In this document: piece by piece, positions 15,535-25,296 of the stretch
How positions within the stretch are numbered: position 1 is the stretch's first letter
Layout: every line of letters begins with the position of its first letter
Source: DATEOR01 sp035698665
GTDB taxonomy: Bacteria > Actinomycetota > Thermoleophilia > Gaiellales > Gaiellaceae
Direction: 5' to 3'
DNA: 33,379 bases
Assembly (NCBI GenBank): GCA_035698665.1
Contig: DASSBN010000073.1
Coordinates: forward strand, 1 to 33,379
Translations under genes and position numbers: made by a program
Notes under the pieces: model-generated
Database searches by the model: none
What the model was told of the DNA's origin: nothing
The model's input: the letters and a program-made list of their open reading frames with translations, nothing else

Positions 15535-16310
15535 CCGATCCTCTGCGGTTCCGAGTACACGTTGATCCGCCCGCCGCGCACGAAGCCGCACAGGGTAACG
15601 CCGCGGTCGCGCCCGAGTCCCACGGCGAGCGACGACGGCGCGCCGACTGCGACGAGAACGGGGCAGCCGGCGACCGCGGCCTTCTGTACGAGCTCGAAGG
15701 AGAGCCGTCCGCTCACGCAGAGGAGCTTCTGCGACAGCGGCAGGAGCCTCTCACCGAAGGCCCAGCCGATCACCTTGTCCATCGCGTTGTGCCGGCCGAC
15801 GTCCTCGCGCACGGCGAGGAGCTCACCGTCCGGGGAAAAGAGCCCGGTCGCGTGCAGGCCGCCGGTCGCGGCGAAGGTGGGCTGCCCCTCCCGCAGACGA
15901 TCGGGCAGCTCGGCGACGAGCTCCGCCGGGACGACCAGGTCGCCCTCGACCCGAGGCGCCTCGACGGCGACGGCCTCGAGCGCGCCCTTGCCGCATACGC
16001 CGCAGGAGGACGAGGTGTAGAAGTTCCGCTTCAGACGGTCGAAGTCGAAGCTTTCGACCTCGGTGTCCACGGTGTTTTGAGGCAGGTCGGGAGGAATCGA
16101 AGCCCGAACGGGCGAGATTCCTTCCGAAATCAAGAAACCGATGGCCAGTTCTTCGTCGTGGCCGGGAGTGCGCATGGTCACGGCCACGGCCTGCCCGTTC
16201 ACCCGGATCTCGAGCGGCTCCTCGACCGCGATCTCGTCGAGCTCGGTTTCCCCCGCGGGAAACCGCACGACCTCGACCGAGGAGGCGGAGTACGGGGGAA
16301 CCTCGTTCAC
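15390..16310 (-). CDS. fdhD: formate dehydrogenase sulfurtransferase FdhD, with run-on tail
   Basis: FdhD passes sulfur from a cysteine desulfurase to the bis-MGD cofactor, without which formate dehydrogenase is inactive. The catalytic pair Cys103/Cys106 is in SSSCGVCGKGAL. Other conserved parts are RTPGHDEELAIGFLISEG, GGLHATGLF, EDVGRHNAMDKVIG, SGRLSFELVQKA and the terminal LCGFVRGGRINVYSEPQRI. The family normally ends there (about residue 259). Here 47 further unrelated residues follow, overlapping the methyltransferase in another frame until a stop at 15390. One base change at 15536 would give TGA overlapping the methyltransferase ATG. The start is GTG 16310. Only 41 bp separate it from divergent fdhB. 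Confidence 0.93.
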   Translation of the reverse strand: MNEVPPYSASSVEVVRFPAGETELDEIAVEEPLEIRVNGQAVAVTMRTPGHDEELAIGFLISEGISPVRASIPPDLPQNTVDTEVESFDFDRLKRNFYTSSSCGVCGKGALEAVAVEAPRVEGDLVVPAELVAELPDRLREGQPTFAATGGLHATGLFSPDGELLAVREDVGRHNAMDKVIGWAFGERLLPLSQKLLCVSGRLSFELVQKAAVAGCPVLVAVGAPSSLAVGLGRDRGVTLCGFVRGGRINVYSEPQRIGWPSPGPTPTRTTASWAATQGSSPTAWPQRGASGPGCARSTWERGRAN

Positions 16311-16351
16311 TATGATCGCAAACCATAGACGTCCTCCGGCTCACCGAGGTC
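16311..16351. promoter_or_regulatory. compact divergent fdhD / fdhBA promoter region
   Basis: Only 41 bp lie between the fdhD GTG and the first usable fdhB start (TTG 16352). TATGAT at 16311-16316 could be a rightward -10 box. On the opposite strand ATCATAG precedes the fdhD GTG directly, so fdhD may be transcribed with almost no leader. No clear -35 boxes were seen. Confidence 0.35.
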
Positions 16352-17883
<1,532 letters not shown>

Positions 17884-17887
<4 letters not shown>

Positions 17888-20610
17888 GCTCGATGGTTCG
17901 CTTTACGATCGACGGCGTCCAGGCAAGCGCGCCCGAGGGGGAGCTGCTCGTGCACGCCGCAGCGCGCCACGGCGTCTTCATCCCCACCCTCTGTCACGAC
18001 GACAAGCTCGACCCGTACGGCGGCTGCCGCATGTGCGTCGTCGGCGTCGAAGGCTCGCCTCGCCCCCTGCCGGCCTGCGCGACACGCGTCACCGAGGGCA
18101 TGGTCGTTTCGACGAACTCCTCCGTCCCCGCGTTCAGGAAGACGCTGACCGAGATGCTCCTCGCCGAGCACCTCGACCCCAACCCGGGCGGGCGCCCCAA
18201 CGAGCTCACCGACCTCGCGGCAGAGCTCGACGCGGAGGCGCCTTTCGTCCTTCCCGACGCGAAGCGGAAGGACTACGAAGACCGCAACCGCCTCATGGGC
18301 TACACGCCCGACGCCTGCATCCTCTGCAACCGCTGCGTTCGCTACACGCAGGAGGTCATGCAGTGCTCGGCCCTTTCCCTCGAGGGCCGCGGGCCCGAGG
18401 CGCGCATCGTTCCCACGTGGGAGCGCTCGTGGCTCGACACCGAGTGCGAGCTCTGCGGCGGCTGCCTGTCCGTCTGCCCGACCGGGGCGATCTTCGAGAA
18501 GTTCCTGGAGGGAACGGAGCAGCCCGAGCGCGAGCTCGTCAAGACGAAGACGACGTGCACGTTCTGCGGCGTCGGCTGCCAGATCGACCTGAACGTCGAT
18601 CCGCAGACCAACAGGATCGTGAAGGTGACCTCGGAGCCGCACTACGTCTCGAACGAGGGCAACCTCTGCGTCAAGGGCCGCTTCGCCTTCAACTTCGTCC
18701 ACCACCCGGATCGCCTCACGAAGCCGATGGTGCGCCGCGAGGACGGCGAGCTCCACGAGACGAGCTGGGAGGACGCACTCCAGGTCGCCGCCGACGGGCT
18801 CAACCGCGTCAAGGCGCAGCACGGCCCGCAGTCGATCGGGTTCCTCGCCTCGGCGCGCCTGACCATGGAGGAAAACTTCCTCATCCAGAAGCTCGCGCGC
18901 ACGGTGGTCGGGACGAACTCGATCCACAGCTGCGAAGCCACCTGACACGCTCCGACCCTTTACGGCCTGGTCAGGTCGTTAGGCAGAGGAGCTACCACCA
19001 ACTCGATCCCGGAGATCGAGAACGCGCGCTTCATCCTCGTGATCGGGTCGAACACGACCGAGGCGCACCCGGTGCTCGCGCTGCGCATGAAGAAGGCGGT
19101 GCGCAAGGGCGCCACCCTCGTGGTCGCCGACCCGCGGAAGATCTGGCTGACGAAGCTCGCCAAACGCCACCTCCAGCTTCGGCCGGGGTCGGACGTGTGG
19201 CTCGTGAACGCGATGATGCACGTGATCCTCGAGGAGGGGCTCGAGAACGAGGAGTACATCCGCGAGCACACCGAGGACTTCGAGGCCGTCCGCGAAGTCG
19301 TCGCCCGCTACACCCCCGAAGAGGCCGAGAAGATGACCGGCGTCCCTGCGGCCGACATCGTCGCGACGGCGCGCGAGTACGCGACCGAGAAGCACGCGGC
19401 GGTCTTCTACACGCTCGGGATCACCGAGCACGCGTGCGCCGTCGACAACATCTGGTCGCTCTCCAACCTCGTCCTGATGACGGGCCACCTGGGCTACGAG
19501 TCGACCGGCCTGAACGCGCTCCGCGGCCAGAACAACGTCCAGGGCCTGAACGACGCGGGTGCGAACCCGGCGTACTTCCCCGGCTACCAGCCGGCGGACG
19601 ACGCGGACGTACGGCAGAAGTTCTCGGAGGCCTGGGGTGTCGACATGCCGGAGACGCCCGGCTACCGGCTCGACCAGATCATGTCCGGCCTCCACGACGG
19701 GCGCATCAAGGCGCTCTACCTCATCGGCGAGAACCCGGCCCAGACCGAGCCGAACGCGCACCACGTCGAGGAGGGGCTCGAGCAGGTCGACTTCCTCGTC
19801 ACGCAGGACCTCTTCCTGAACGAGACGACCGAGCGCCTCGCCGACGTCGTCTTCCCCGCGTCCAGCTTCGCCGAGAAGGACGGCACGTTCACGAACACCG
19901 AGCGCCGCGTCCAGCGCGTGCGGAAGGCGCTTCCCTGTCCGGGCGAGGCGCGTGAGGACTGGCAGATCGTCGCGGACATGGCAAAGGCGCTCGGCGGCGA
20001 GTGGCCCGAGTACCGGACGGCCGAGGACGCCTGGAACGAGTTCGCCGACCTCTCGCCGCTCTGGACGGGCATCCGCTACGACCGCATCGAGGAGGTCGGG
20101 CTCCAGTGGCCGTGCACCGACCGCGACCACCCGGGCACCCCGTTCCTGCACGCGCCGAGCCCGTCCCGGCCGAGCGGCAAGGGCAAGTTCTATCCCGTCG
20201 AGTACCAGCCCCCCATCGAGCAGCCCGACTCCGAGTACCCGTTCGTCCTCTCGACCGGGCGCACGCTCTACCACTACAACTCGGCGACGATGACCATGCG
20301 GGAGGAAGGGGTCGTGCAGAAACAGGAGGATCCCTTCGTCGAGATGCATCCCGACGACGCGGCCGCGCTCGGCGTACAGGACGGAGACTGGGTCCGGCTC
20401 GTCTCGCGCCGCGGGGAGCTCGAGGCGCGGGCGGCCCTCGGCGAGCGCGTCTACCCCGGGCTCGTCTGGATGGCGCTCCACTTCGCGCAGGCGAAGGTGA
20501 ACTGGCTCACGCACGACGTGGGCGACCCGCTCATCGGCACGCCGGAGTACAAGACGTCGGCGGTCCGCATCGAGCCGGTCGGCTCATCCCTGAGGCCAGC
20601 CGCGCGCTAG
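17884..20610 (+). CDS. fdhA: selenocysteine formate dehydrogenase catalytic subunit (UGA read as Sec)
   Basis: A 908-residue selenoprotein oxidising formate to CO2 at a Mo or W bis-MGD centre. In order: a [2Fe-2S] domain (Cys37, 48, 51, 65); two ferredoxin-type motifs (Cys145, 148, 151 and Cys188, 191, 194, 198); the [4Fe-4S] site next to the cofactor (Cys225, 228, 232, 262); the molybdopterin oxidoreductase domain; and the C-terminal dinucleotide-binding domain. The frame is interrupted only by TGA at 18943-18945 (codon 354). It sits exactly where FdhF/FdhA carry Sec or Cys before HxP, and the reading resumes in the same frame with GATTNSIPEIENARF. A SECIS-like hairpin follows. The His/Cys N5 cluster motif of NuoG-like subunits (here residues 96-112) has lost all cysteines. 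An annotation pipeline will wrongly split the gene into 17884-18945 and 19039-20610. Confidence 0.96.
18943..18983 (+). promoter_or_regulatory. Sec UGA codon with SECIS hairpin in fdhA
   Basis: TGA at 18943-18945 is followed by a hairpin at 18957-18983. The upper stem GGCCU/AGGUC (18964-18968/18973-18977) closes on the loop GGUC (18969-18972). It is extended by C18963-G18978 and A18962-U18979, then an unpaired U at 18960-18961, then CCU/AGG (18957-18959/18981-18983). A GGUC apical loop with a bulged U is the SelB-binding signature of the E. coli fdhF SECIS. The loop starts 23 nt after UGA, a little further than in E. coli. Confidence 0.88.
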
Positions 20611-20641
20611 GGCAGCCGGGTCTCGCTCGGCGCGCTTCCTG

Positions 20642-21994
20642 CTAGAGCGGCCCGCGAAGGAAGACGTCGGTCTTTCGGTTCGTGTCTCCGCTGACCACAC
20701 CCTTTGCGCGCGAGATGAACGACACGAATGCTCCATCGGCGCTCATCGCAGCGAGGAAACTCGTCGAGCCTGTCACCTGAGCGTCGCTGTCGGAGAGGCT
20801 CACGCGGTCGGTCGCGCCCGTCGCCACATCGACGACGAAGACGTCGGTCCCCGAGAAGTCGAACGGGTCGGAGCCCGAGCCGCCATTCGTATCCCCGGGC
20901 ACGAGGTTGCTCGAGCTCGAGGAGAAGACGACGGTGCTCGCATCGGCCGAGATTCCCTGGGCCGAGCTCGCCCCGTTGGGTGCCGTCGACCCCATCCCCT
21001 GATCCAATTGCTCCGTCGTGTGGGCGGCTCGGTCCCGCAGCATCACGTGGGAGAACAGACACCCCGGATCCACCTCGGTGAACACCACCCGAACTCCGTG
21101 CTCGTCCAGCTTTGGGCTGAAAGACCCGCCGCTGCTGCAATCGAGAAGCTGGTCTCCATTCGAGTCGATGCTGACGCGTCTTGTTCGATCCGTCGCCAGC
21201 ACGCGAACGAAGACGTCTCCGCCGTCGAAGTTCTGGTCGGGCCTGGCGAGATTCGACGCTCTCGAGGCGAACGCGACGACCGCTCCGTCGGCCGAGACGT
21301 CGGGGTCGAAGCTGTCGGCGTTGCCGGGCCGGCCGGCGGTGGTCACGCTGATCCGCCGAGTCGTTCGCTCGTTGCGCCGATACACATAGACGTCTTCGAT
21401 TCCAGTGTCGCGGCGGACGACATGCCCGGTCGACGAGAACGCGATGAGACTCCCATCCGCGGAGATCGCCGGGTCGGTTGCGCCGGCAGCGATCTGATGG
21501 CCGTCGAAGCGACGGCTGATGCGATGCGTCCTACCGCGCGCGCGATCGCGGAGGAACACGTCCACCGCATCGTTCGTGTCGTGGCGCGCGAAGTTGCTCG
21601 CCCGCGATGCGAACGCGACGAAGCGCCCGTCGCCCGAGAGGGCGATTCCGAAGCAGCTGGACAGATTTCCTTGCCGTCCCGACGAGGAGACGCTGACGCG
21701 CTCGGTCTCGCCGAGGAGCCGGTCGCGCACGAAGGCGTCGCAGGCGCCGTTTCGGTCGCGCGGGACCAGATTCGCCGCGTTCGAGGTGAACGCAACGAAG
21801 CGGCCGTCCGCAGAGACGGCGACCGGCTCGCCGTCGAAGCCGCTGACGAATCCACTGTGTCCGAGGCCCGGCGCCTCGGTCGACGACACGCTCACGCGCT
21901 CCGTCGTCGGGGCGGGGCGCGCCATTTCGGCGGCCGCGAGGCCCACTGCGACGGACGCCGTCAGCGCAGCAAGGCACCTGAAAGTTTTGTGCAT
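20642..21994 (-). CDS. secreted TolB-like beta-propeller (PD40) protein
   Basis: A 450-residue exported protein with a signal peptide (LAALTASVAVGLAAAEMA, cleavage near residue 25). It then has six or seven repeats of about 55 residues, each with a core like VSADGRFVAFTSNAANLVPRD and a following strand VFVRDR. This is the PD40/WD40-like repeat of TolB propellers. Repeats occur near residues 60, 115, 170, 220, 280, 345 and 400. The Asp-rich loops DTNxxxDVF could bind calcium. The function is unknown; such proteins are common in Gram-positive and Gram-negative secretomes. The start is ATG 21994 with a weak ribosome site. It converges on fdhA with 31 bp between stops. Confidence 0.88.
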   Translation of the reverse strand: MHKTFRCLAALTASVAVGLAAAEMARPAPTTERVSVSSTEAPGLGHSGFVSGFDGEPVAVSADGRFVAFTSNAANLVPRDRNGACDAFVRDRLLGETERVSVSSSGRQGNLSSCFGIALSGDGRFVAFASRASNFARHDTNDAVDVFLRDRARGRTHRISRRFDGHQIAAGATDPAISADGSLIAFSSTGHVVRRDTGIEDVYVYRRNERTTRRISVTTAGRPGNADSFDPDVSADGAVVAFASRASNLARPDQNFDGGDVFVRVLATDRTRRVSIDSNGDQLLDCSSGGSFSPKLDEHGVRVVFTEVDPGCLFSHVMLRDRAAHTTEQLDQGMGSTAPNGASSAQGISADASTVVFSSSSSNLVPGDTNGGSGSDPFDFSGTDVFVVDVATGATDRVSLSDSDAQVTGSTSFLAAMSADGAFVSFISRAKGVVSGDTNRKTDVFLRGPL

Positions 21995-22076
21995 CTTGTT
22001 GCAAGGCTCCCACTCTCGCTCCGCGCGGTCAAGGCGCGCGCTGGTTTCCCACGCAACAACGGAATACGATCCCCGC

Positions 22077-23729
22077 GTGGGGAAGGGGCCATCTGCGGCT
22101 CAGGCGGGCGAGCGGATCCTCTACGAGATCGTTTCGACGGTCGGCTCGTCTCTCGACCTCGACGAGGTCATGGGCGCCGTCGTGCGCCTGCTCTCCGATG
22201 CGAGCGCCGTCCACGCCTGCTTCGTCTACCTGATCGAGGACGACCGGCTGGTACTGCGGGCGGCCTCCGACCCCTACACGGACCTCGTCGGCGAGATCAC
22301 GCTCGAAAAGGGCATCGCCTGGTGGGCGGTCGAGCACGGGGAGCCCGCGTTCACGCAGAACGCCATCGACGACCCGCGGAACGAATTCGTCTCCGAGCTC
22401 GAGGAGGAGAAGTTCCAGTCGCTCCTCTCCGTTCCCGTCTCCGGGCGCGACAGTGTCATCGGCGCGATCTCGATGCACACCGAGGCGCCGCGGGAGTTCA
22501 CCGCAGAGGAGGTCGAGCTCCTCACGTCAACGGCGTCGCTCGTCGGCGGAGCCATCGAGAACGCCCGCCTCTACGAGGAGACGAGCCGGCGCGTACGCGA
22601 GCTCGAGCACCTGACCGAGCTCGCGGAGACCCTCGCGCGGGCACAGCAGCTCGGCGACGTGCTCGCGGCAGTCGCAGACCGCACCCGGCAGCTACTGCGC
22701 AGCGACTCGTGCCACGTGTACATGCTCGACAGCGGATCGGAGGAGCTCCGCCTCCGTGCCTCGGCGCCCGCGGGCGAGGAGGCCCGGGCGGTCATCCGGC
22801 TTGCCGAGCTCGGCCCCGAGATCGCGCGGAGCGGCCGTTCGGCGACCGTCGCCGTGCCGATCGTCGCGGACGACGAGCTCCTCGGCCTCATCACGGCCGA
22901 GGGCACCACCGAGGTCGACTTCGCGCGCGCGGCCGCGAATCAGACCGCAGTCGCGATCAAGAAGATCGAGCTGATCGAGCGGCTCACCGAGAAGAACCTG
23001 ATCAAGGACTTCTTCGAGCAGCTTGCCGGGGGCAACGTCCTGGGCGCCGTCGAAGGACGGGCCGCGCGGCTCCACTGCGACCTCGACCGCAGGTACGTCG
23101 TCGTGGAAGTCGCCCCGCCGGACGAAGCCGTCGAGAAGGCGATCGCGGCTGTAGCTCCAGGTTCTCTCTTCGACCATCGCGACGACTCGAGCCGGGCGCT
23201 CCTTCGTGTGCCTTCCGCGGGCGAGGCCGCCCTCGTCGAGCGGATCCAGGGCATCCACGCCGAGATCGGGAGCGGCGCTTCGATCGGCATCTCGAACCCG
23301 TGCACGGGCGCGCAGAGCTTCCAGGCCGGCTTCGAGGAGGCCGGCCACGCCCTCCTCGGCTCCGTCATCCGGGGCACTCCCGGCGTCATGACCTACGAGG
23401 AGCTCGGGCCGTACAAGTACCTCCTCCGGATGTCGCTCGACTCCAGCGTTCGCGACTCGCAGCGCGACCTCGTCGCGAAGATCGCCGAGTACGACCGGCA
23501 GCGCCAGACATCCCTGCTCAAGACGCTCGAAGAGTTCCTCCGCCGCCGCGGCAACATCAGCGCGACCGCCGAGGCGCTCTACGTCCATCCGAACACGCTC
23601 AGGCAGCGCCTCCGCCGGATCCAGGAGCTCTCGGGCCTCGACCTCCGCAAGGAGGATTGGCTTCTGATCGAGATCGCCGTGAAGATGGTGAAGCTCGACG
23701 AGGCGCTGGGCCGGTCACAGCCCACATAA
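22077..23729 (+). CDS. GAF-GAF-PucR family transcriptional regulator
   Basis: A 550-residue cytosolic regulator. Two GAF sensor domains come first (about residues 15-160, with VHACFVYLIEDDRLVLRAAS and SLLSVPVSGRDSVIGAIS; and about 185-300, with CHVYMLDSGSEELRLRA and VAVPIVADDELLGLITAEG). A short helical linker and a CdaR/PucR GGDEF-like region follow. The C-terminal PucR helix-turn-helix (about 480-540) contains LKTLEEFLRRRGNISATAEALYVHPNTLRQRLRRIQELSGLDL. PucR-type proteins usually activate nitrogen or purine catabolism genes nearby. Here it stands directly before the GMAS/methylglutamate operon, so it is a candidate activator of methylamine use. The start is GTG 22077, the first residue before a conserved region. 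Confidence 0.88.
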   Translation: MGKGPSAAQAGERILYEIVSTVGSSLDLDEVMGAVVRLLSDASAVHACFVYLIEDDRLVLRAASDPYTDLVGEITLEKGIAWWAVEHGEPAFTQNAIDDPRNEFVSELEEEKFQSLLSVPVSGRDSVIGAISMHTEAPREFTAEEVELLTSTASLVGGAIENARLYEETSRRVRELEHLTELAETLARAQQLGDVLAAVADRTRQLLRSDSCHVYMLDSGSEELRLRASAPAGEEARAVIRLAELGPEIARSGRSATVAVPIVADDELLGLITAEGTTEVDFARAAANQTAVAIKKIELIERLTEKNLIKDFFEQLAGGNVLGAVEGRAARLHCDLDRRYVVVEVAPPDEAVEKAIAAVAPGSLFDHRDDSSRALLRVPSAGEAALVERIQGIHAEIGSGASIGISNPCTGAQSFQAGFEEAGHALLGSVIRGTPGVMTYEELGPYKYLLRMSLDSSVRDSQRDLVAKIAEYDRQRQTSLLKTLEEFLRRRGNISATAEALYVHPNTLRQRLRRIQELSGLDLRKEDWLLIEIAVKMVKLDEALGRSQPT

Positions 23730-23823
23730 GCCTCGCCGAACGCTTGTAGGGACCCGCCATCGGCAGGCGCGCCATCCCTGTTTAATCTCGCCTCACCCGA
23801 CCCGCAGCGAGGGAGGAGGCCGC
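23730..23823 (+). promoter_or_regulatory. leader and RBS before the GMAS-like gene
   Basis: This gap contains TTTAAT (about 23782-23787), an A/T-rich -10 candidate in G+C-rich DNA. The strong ribosome site GAGGGAGGAGG lies about five bases before ATG 23824. No -35 box is clear. Confidence 0.4.
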
Positions 23824-25209
23824 ATGGCGACACTCGCCGCCGCACCGACCGTCGAAGACATTCGCAAGGAATCCGAAGAGCGCGGAATCGAGTTCTACTT
23901 CGCGCAGTTCGTGGACATGTACGCCCGGCCGAGCGCGAAGCTCGTGCCCGCCGCCAACCTCGACGACCTGGTCTCTGACGGCGCAGGTTTTGCCGGCTTC
24001 GCCGCCGGCGAGATCGGCCAGTTTCCGAGCGATCCGGACATCGCGGCCATCCCCGACCTCGCGACCTTCACGCCGGTCCCCTGGGAACCCACCGTCGCCC
24101 GCTTCGCGTGCAACATCCACGTCGACGGGGAGGAGTGGCCGTACGACCCCCGGGTCATCCTCCGCCGGCAGATCGAGAAAGCGCGCGCGAAGGGCTTCGA
24201 CTTCCGCATGGGCCTCGAGCTCGAGTACTTCCTCGTCGAGCTCCGGGAGGACGGCTCGATCCAGCTCGCCGACGCGCTCGACACCCTCGAGAAGCCCTGT
24301 TACGACCTCAACGGCCTCAGCCGCCACTACGACTTCCTCACCACGGTCTCCCGGTACGTGAACGAGCTGGGCTGGGGCAACTACGCGAACGACCACGAGG
24401 ACGCGAACGGCCAGTTCGAGCAGAACTTCACCTACACCGACGCGCTCACGAGCTGCGACCGCGCGATCTTCTTCCGCTACATGGTCCACCAGCTCGCCGA
24501 AAGGAAGGGGCGCGACGAGGGCAAGAACATCCTCGCCACGTTCATGCCCAAGCCGTTCACGAACCTGACCGGCAACGGCTGTCACTTCCACATGTCGTTC
24601 TGGGACGGCGACACGAACCTCTTCCTCGACGAGGACGACCCGCGCGGGCTCGGGCTCTCCGACACCGCGTACAGGTTCATCGCCGGCCTGAAGAAGCACG
24701 CGAAGGCCTACAGCGCGGTGACCGCGCCGACGGTCAACTCGTACAAGCGCCTGAAGGTCGGCTCGACGTCGAGTGGCGCGACCTGGTCGCCCGTCTGGAT
24801 CTCCTACGGCTACAACAACCGCACGCAGATGCTGCGCATCCCCGGCCCCGGCAGGATCGAGGACCGGACGATCGACGGCAGCTGCAATCCCTACCTTGCG
24901 GCTGCGGTCATCCTGGCGGCGGGGCTCGACGGCATCGATTCTGGTCTCGATCCCGGCGACCCGAACAGCGAGAACCTCTACCAGATCCCCTACGCCGAGC
25001 TCCGCTCGCGCGGGCTCGAGACGCTCCCCTCCAACCTCCTCGACGCGACCGAGGAGCTCGAGGGCGACGACATCCTCCGCGAGGCCCTGGGCCGCGGCCG
25101 GGACGAGGACTACGTCGACTACTTCATCCGCGTGAAGCGCGACGAATGGGCGCGCTATCACGAACAGGTGACTCCCTGGGAGGTGCGGGAGTACCTGACG
25201 CGCTTCTAG
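23824..25209 (+). CDS. gmaS: glutamine synthetase-like ligase, probable gamma-glutamylmethylamide synthetase
   Basis: A 461-residue member of the GS superfamily (GlnT/GMAS branch). It would join glutamate and methylamine with ATP to form gamma-glutamylmethylamide. GS landmarks are GLELEYFL (residues 130-137, metal Glu), the NGQFEQNF stretch, NGCHFHMSF (from about 251, the GS NGxGxHxHxS region), VNSYKRL, NNRTQMLRIP and EDRTIDGSCNPYLAAA (metal/glutamate Glu and Arg). Length and motif form fit GMAS/GlnT better than classic GlnA. The direct neighbours are the three N-methylglutamate synthase genes, which is the main reason for the GMAS call; a GlnT-type glutamine synthetase remains possible. It starts at ATG 23824 with a strong ribosome site. 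Confidence 0.82.
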   Translation: MATLAAAPTVEDIRKESEERGIEFYFAQFVDMYARPSAKLVPAANLDDLVSDGAGFAGFAAGEIGQFPSDPDIAAIPDLATFTPVPWEPTVARFACNIHVDGEEWPYDPRVILRRQIEKARAKGFDFRMGLELEYFLVELREDGSIQLADALDTLEKPCYDLNGLSRHYDFLTTVSRYVNELGWGNYANDHEDANGQFEQNFTYTDALTSCDRAIFFRYMVHQLAERKGRDEGKNILATFMPKPFTNLTGNGCHFHMSFWDGDTNLFLDEDDPRGLGLSDTAYRFIAGLKKHAKAYSAVTAPTVNSYKRLKVGSTSSGATWSPVWISYGYNNRTQMLRIPGPGRIEDRTIDGSCNPYLAAAVILAAGLDGIDSGLDPGDPNSENLYQIPYAELRSRGLETLPSNLLDATEELEGDDILREALGRGRDEDYVDYFIRVKRDEWARYHEQVTPWEVREYLTRF

Positions 25210-25296
25210 TTATGTAGGAAAGCTCTATATGCCGTACACCAAGAACGTCTAATTCATGCGGAATCGGCTGTCACACAGAATGTAAGTTGAGTACAT
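25210..25296. other. A/T-rich spacer with short upstream ORF before mgsA
   Basis: This 87-bp gap is much richer in A/T than its surroundings. It contains an AGGAAAG element and a 7-codon frame (MPYTKNV, 25229-25252). A/T-rich steps TATATG and TTGAGTACAT precede the mgsA ATG, which lacks a clear ribosome site. It may be a promoter or a leader peptide region. Confidence 0.35.

Noticed and set aside
18946..19038. fdhA as a pseudogene split by a nonsense mutation
   Set aside because: The TGA is at the catalytic Sec position, the frame is intact on both sides, a SECIS-type hairpin follows and selC is present.
21008..23749. 913-codon rightward frame overlapping the beta-propeller and PucR genes
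   Set aside because: Arg/Pro-rich low-complexity translation in the wrong frame, typical of high-G+C shadow ORFs.
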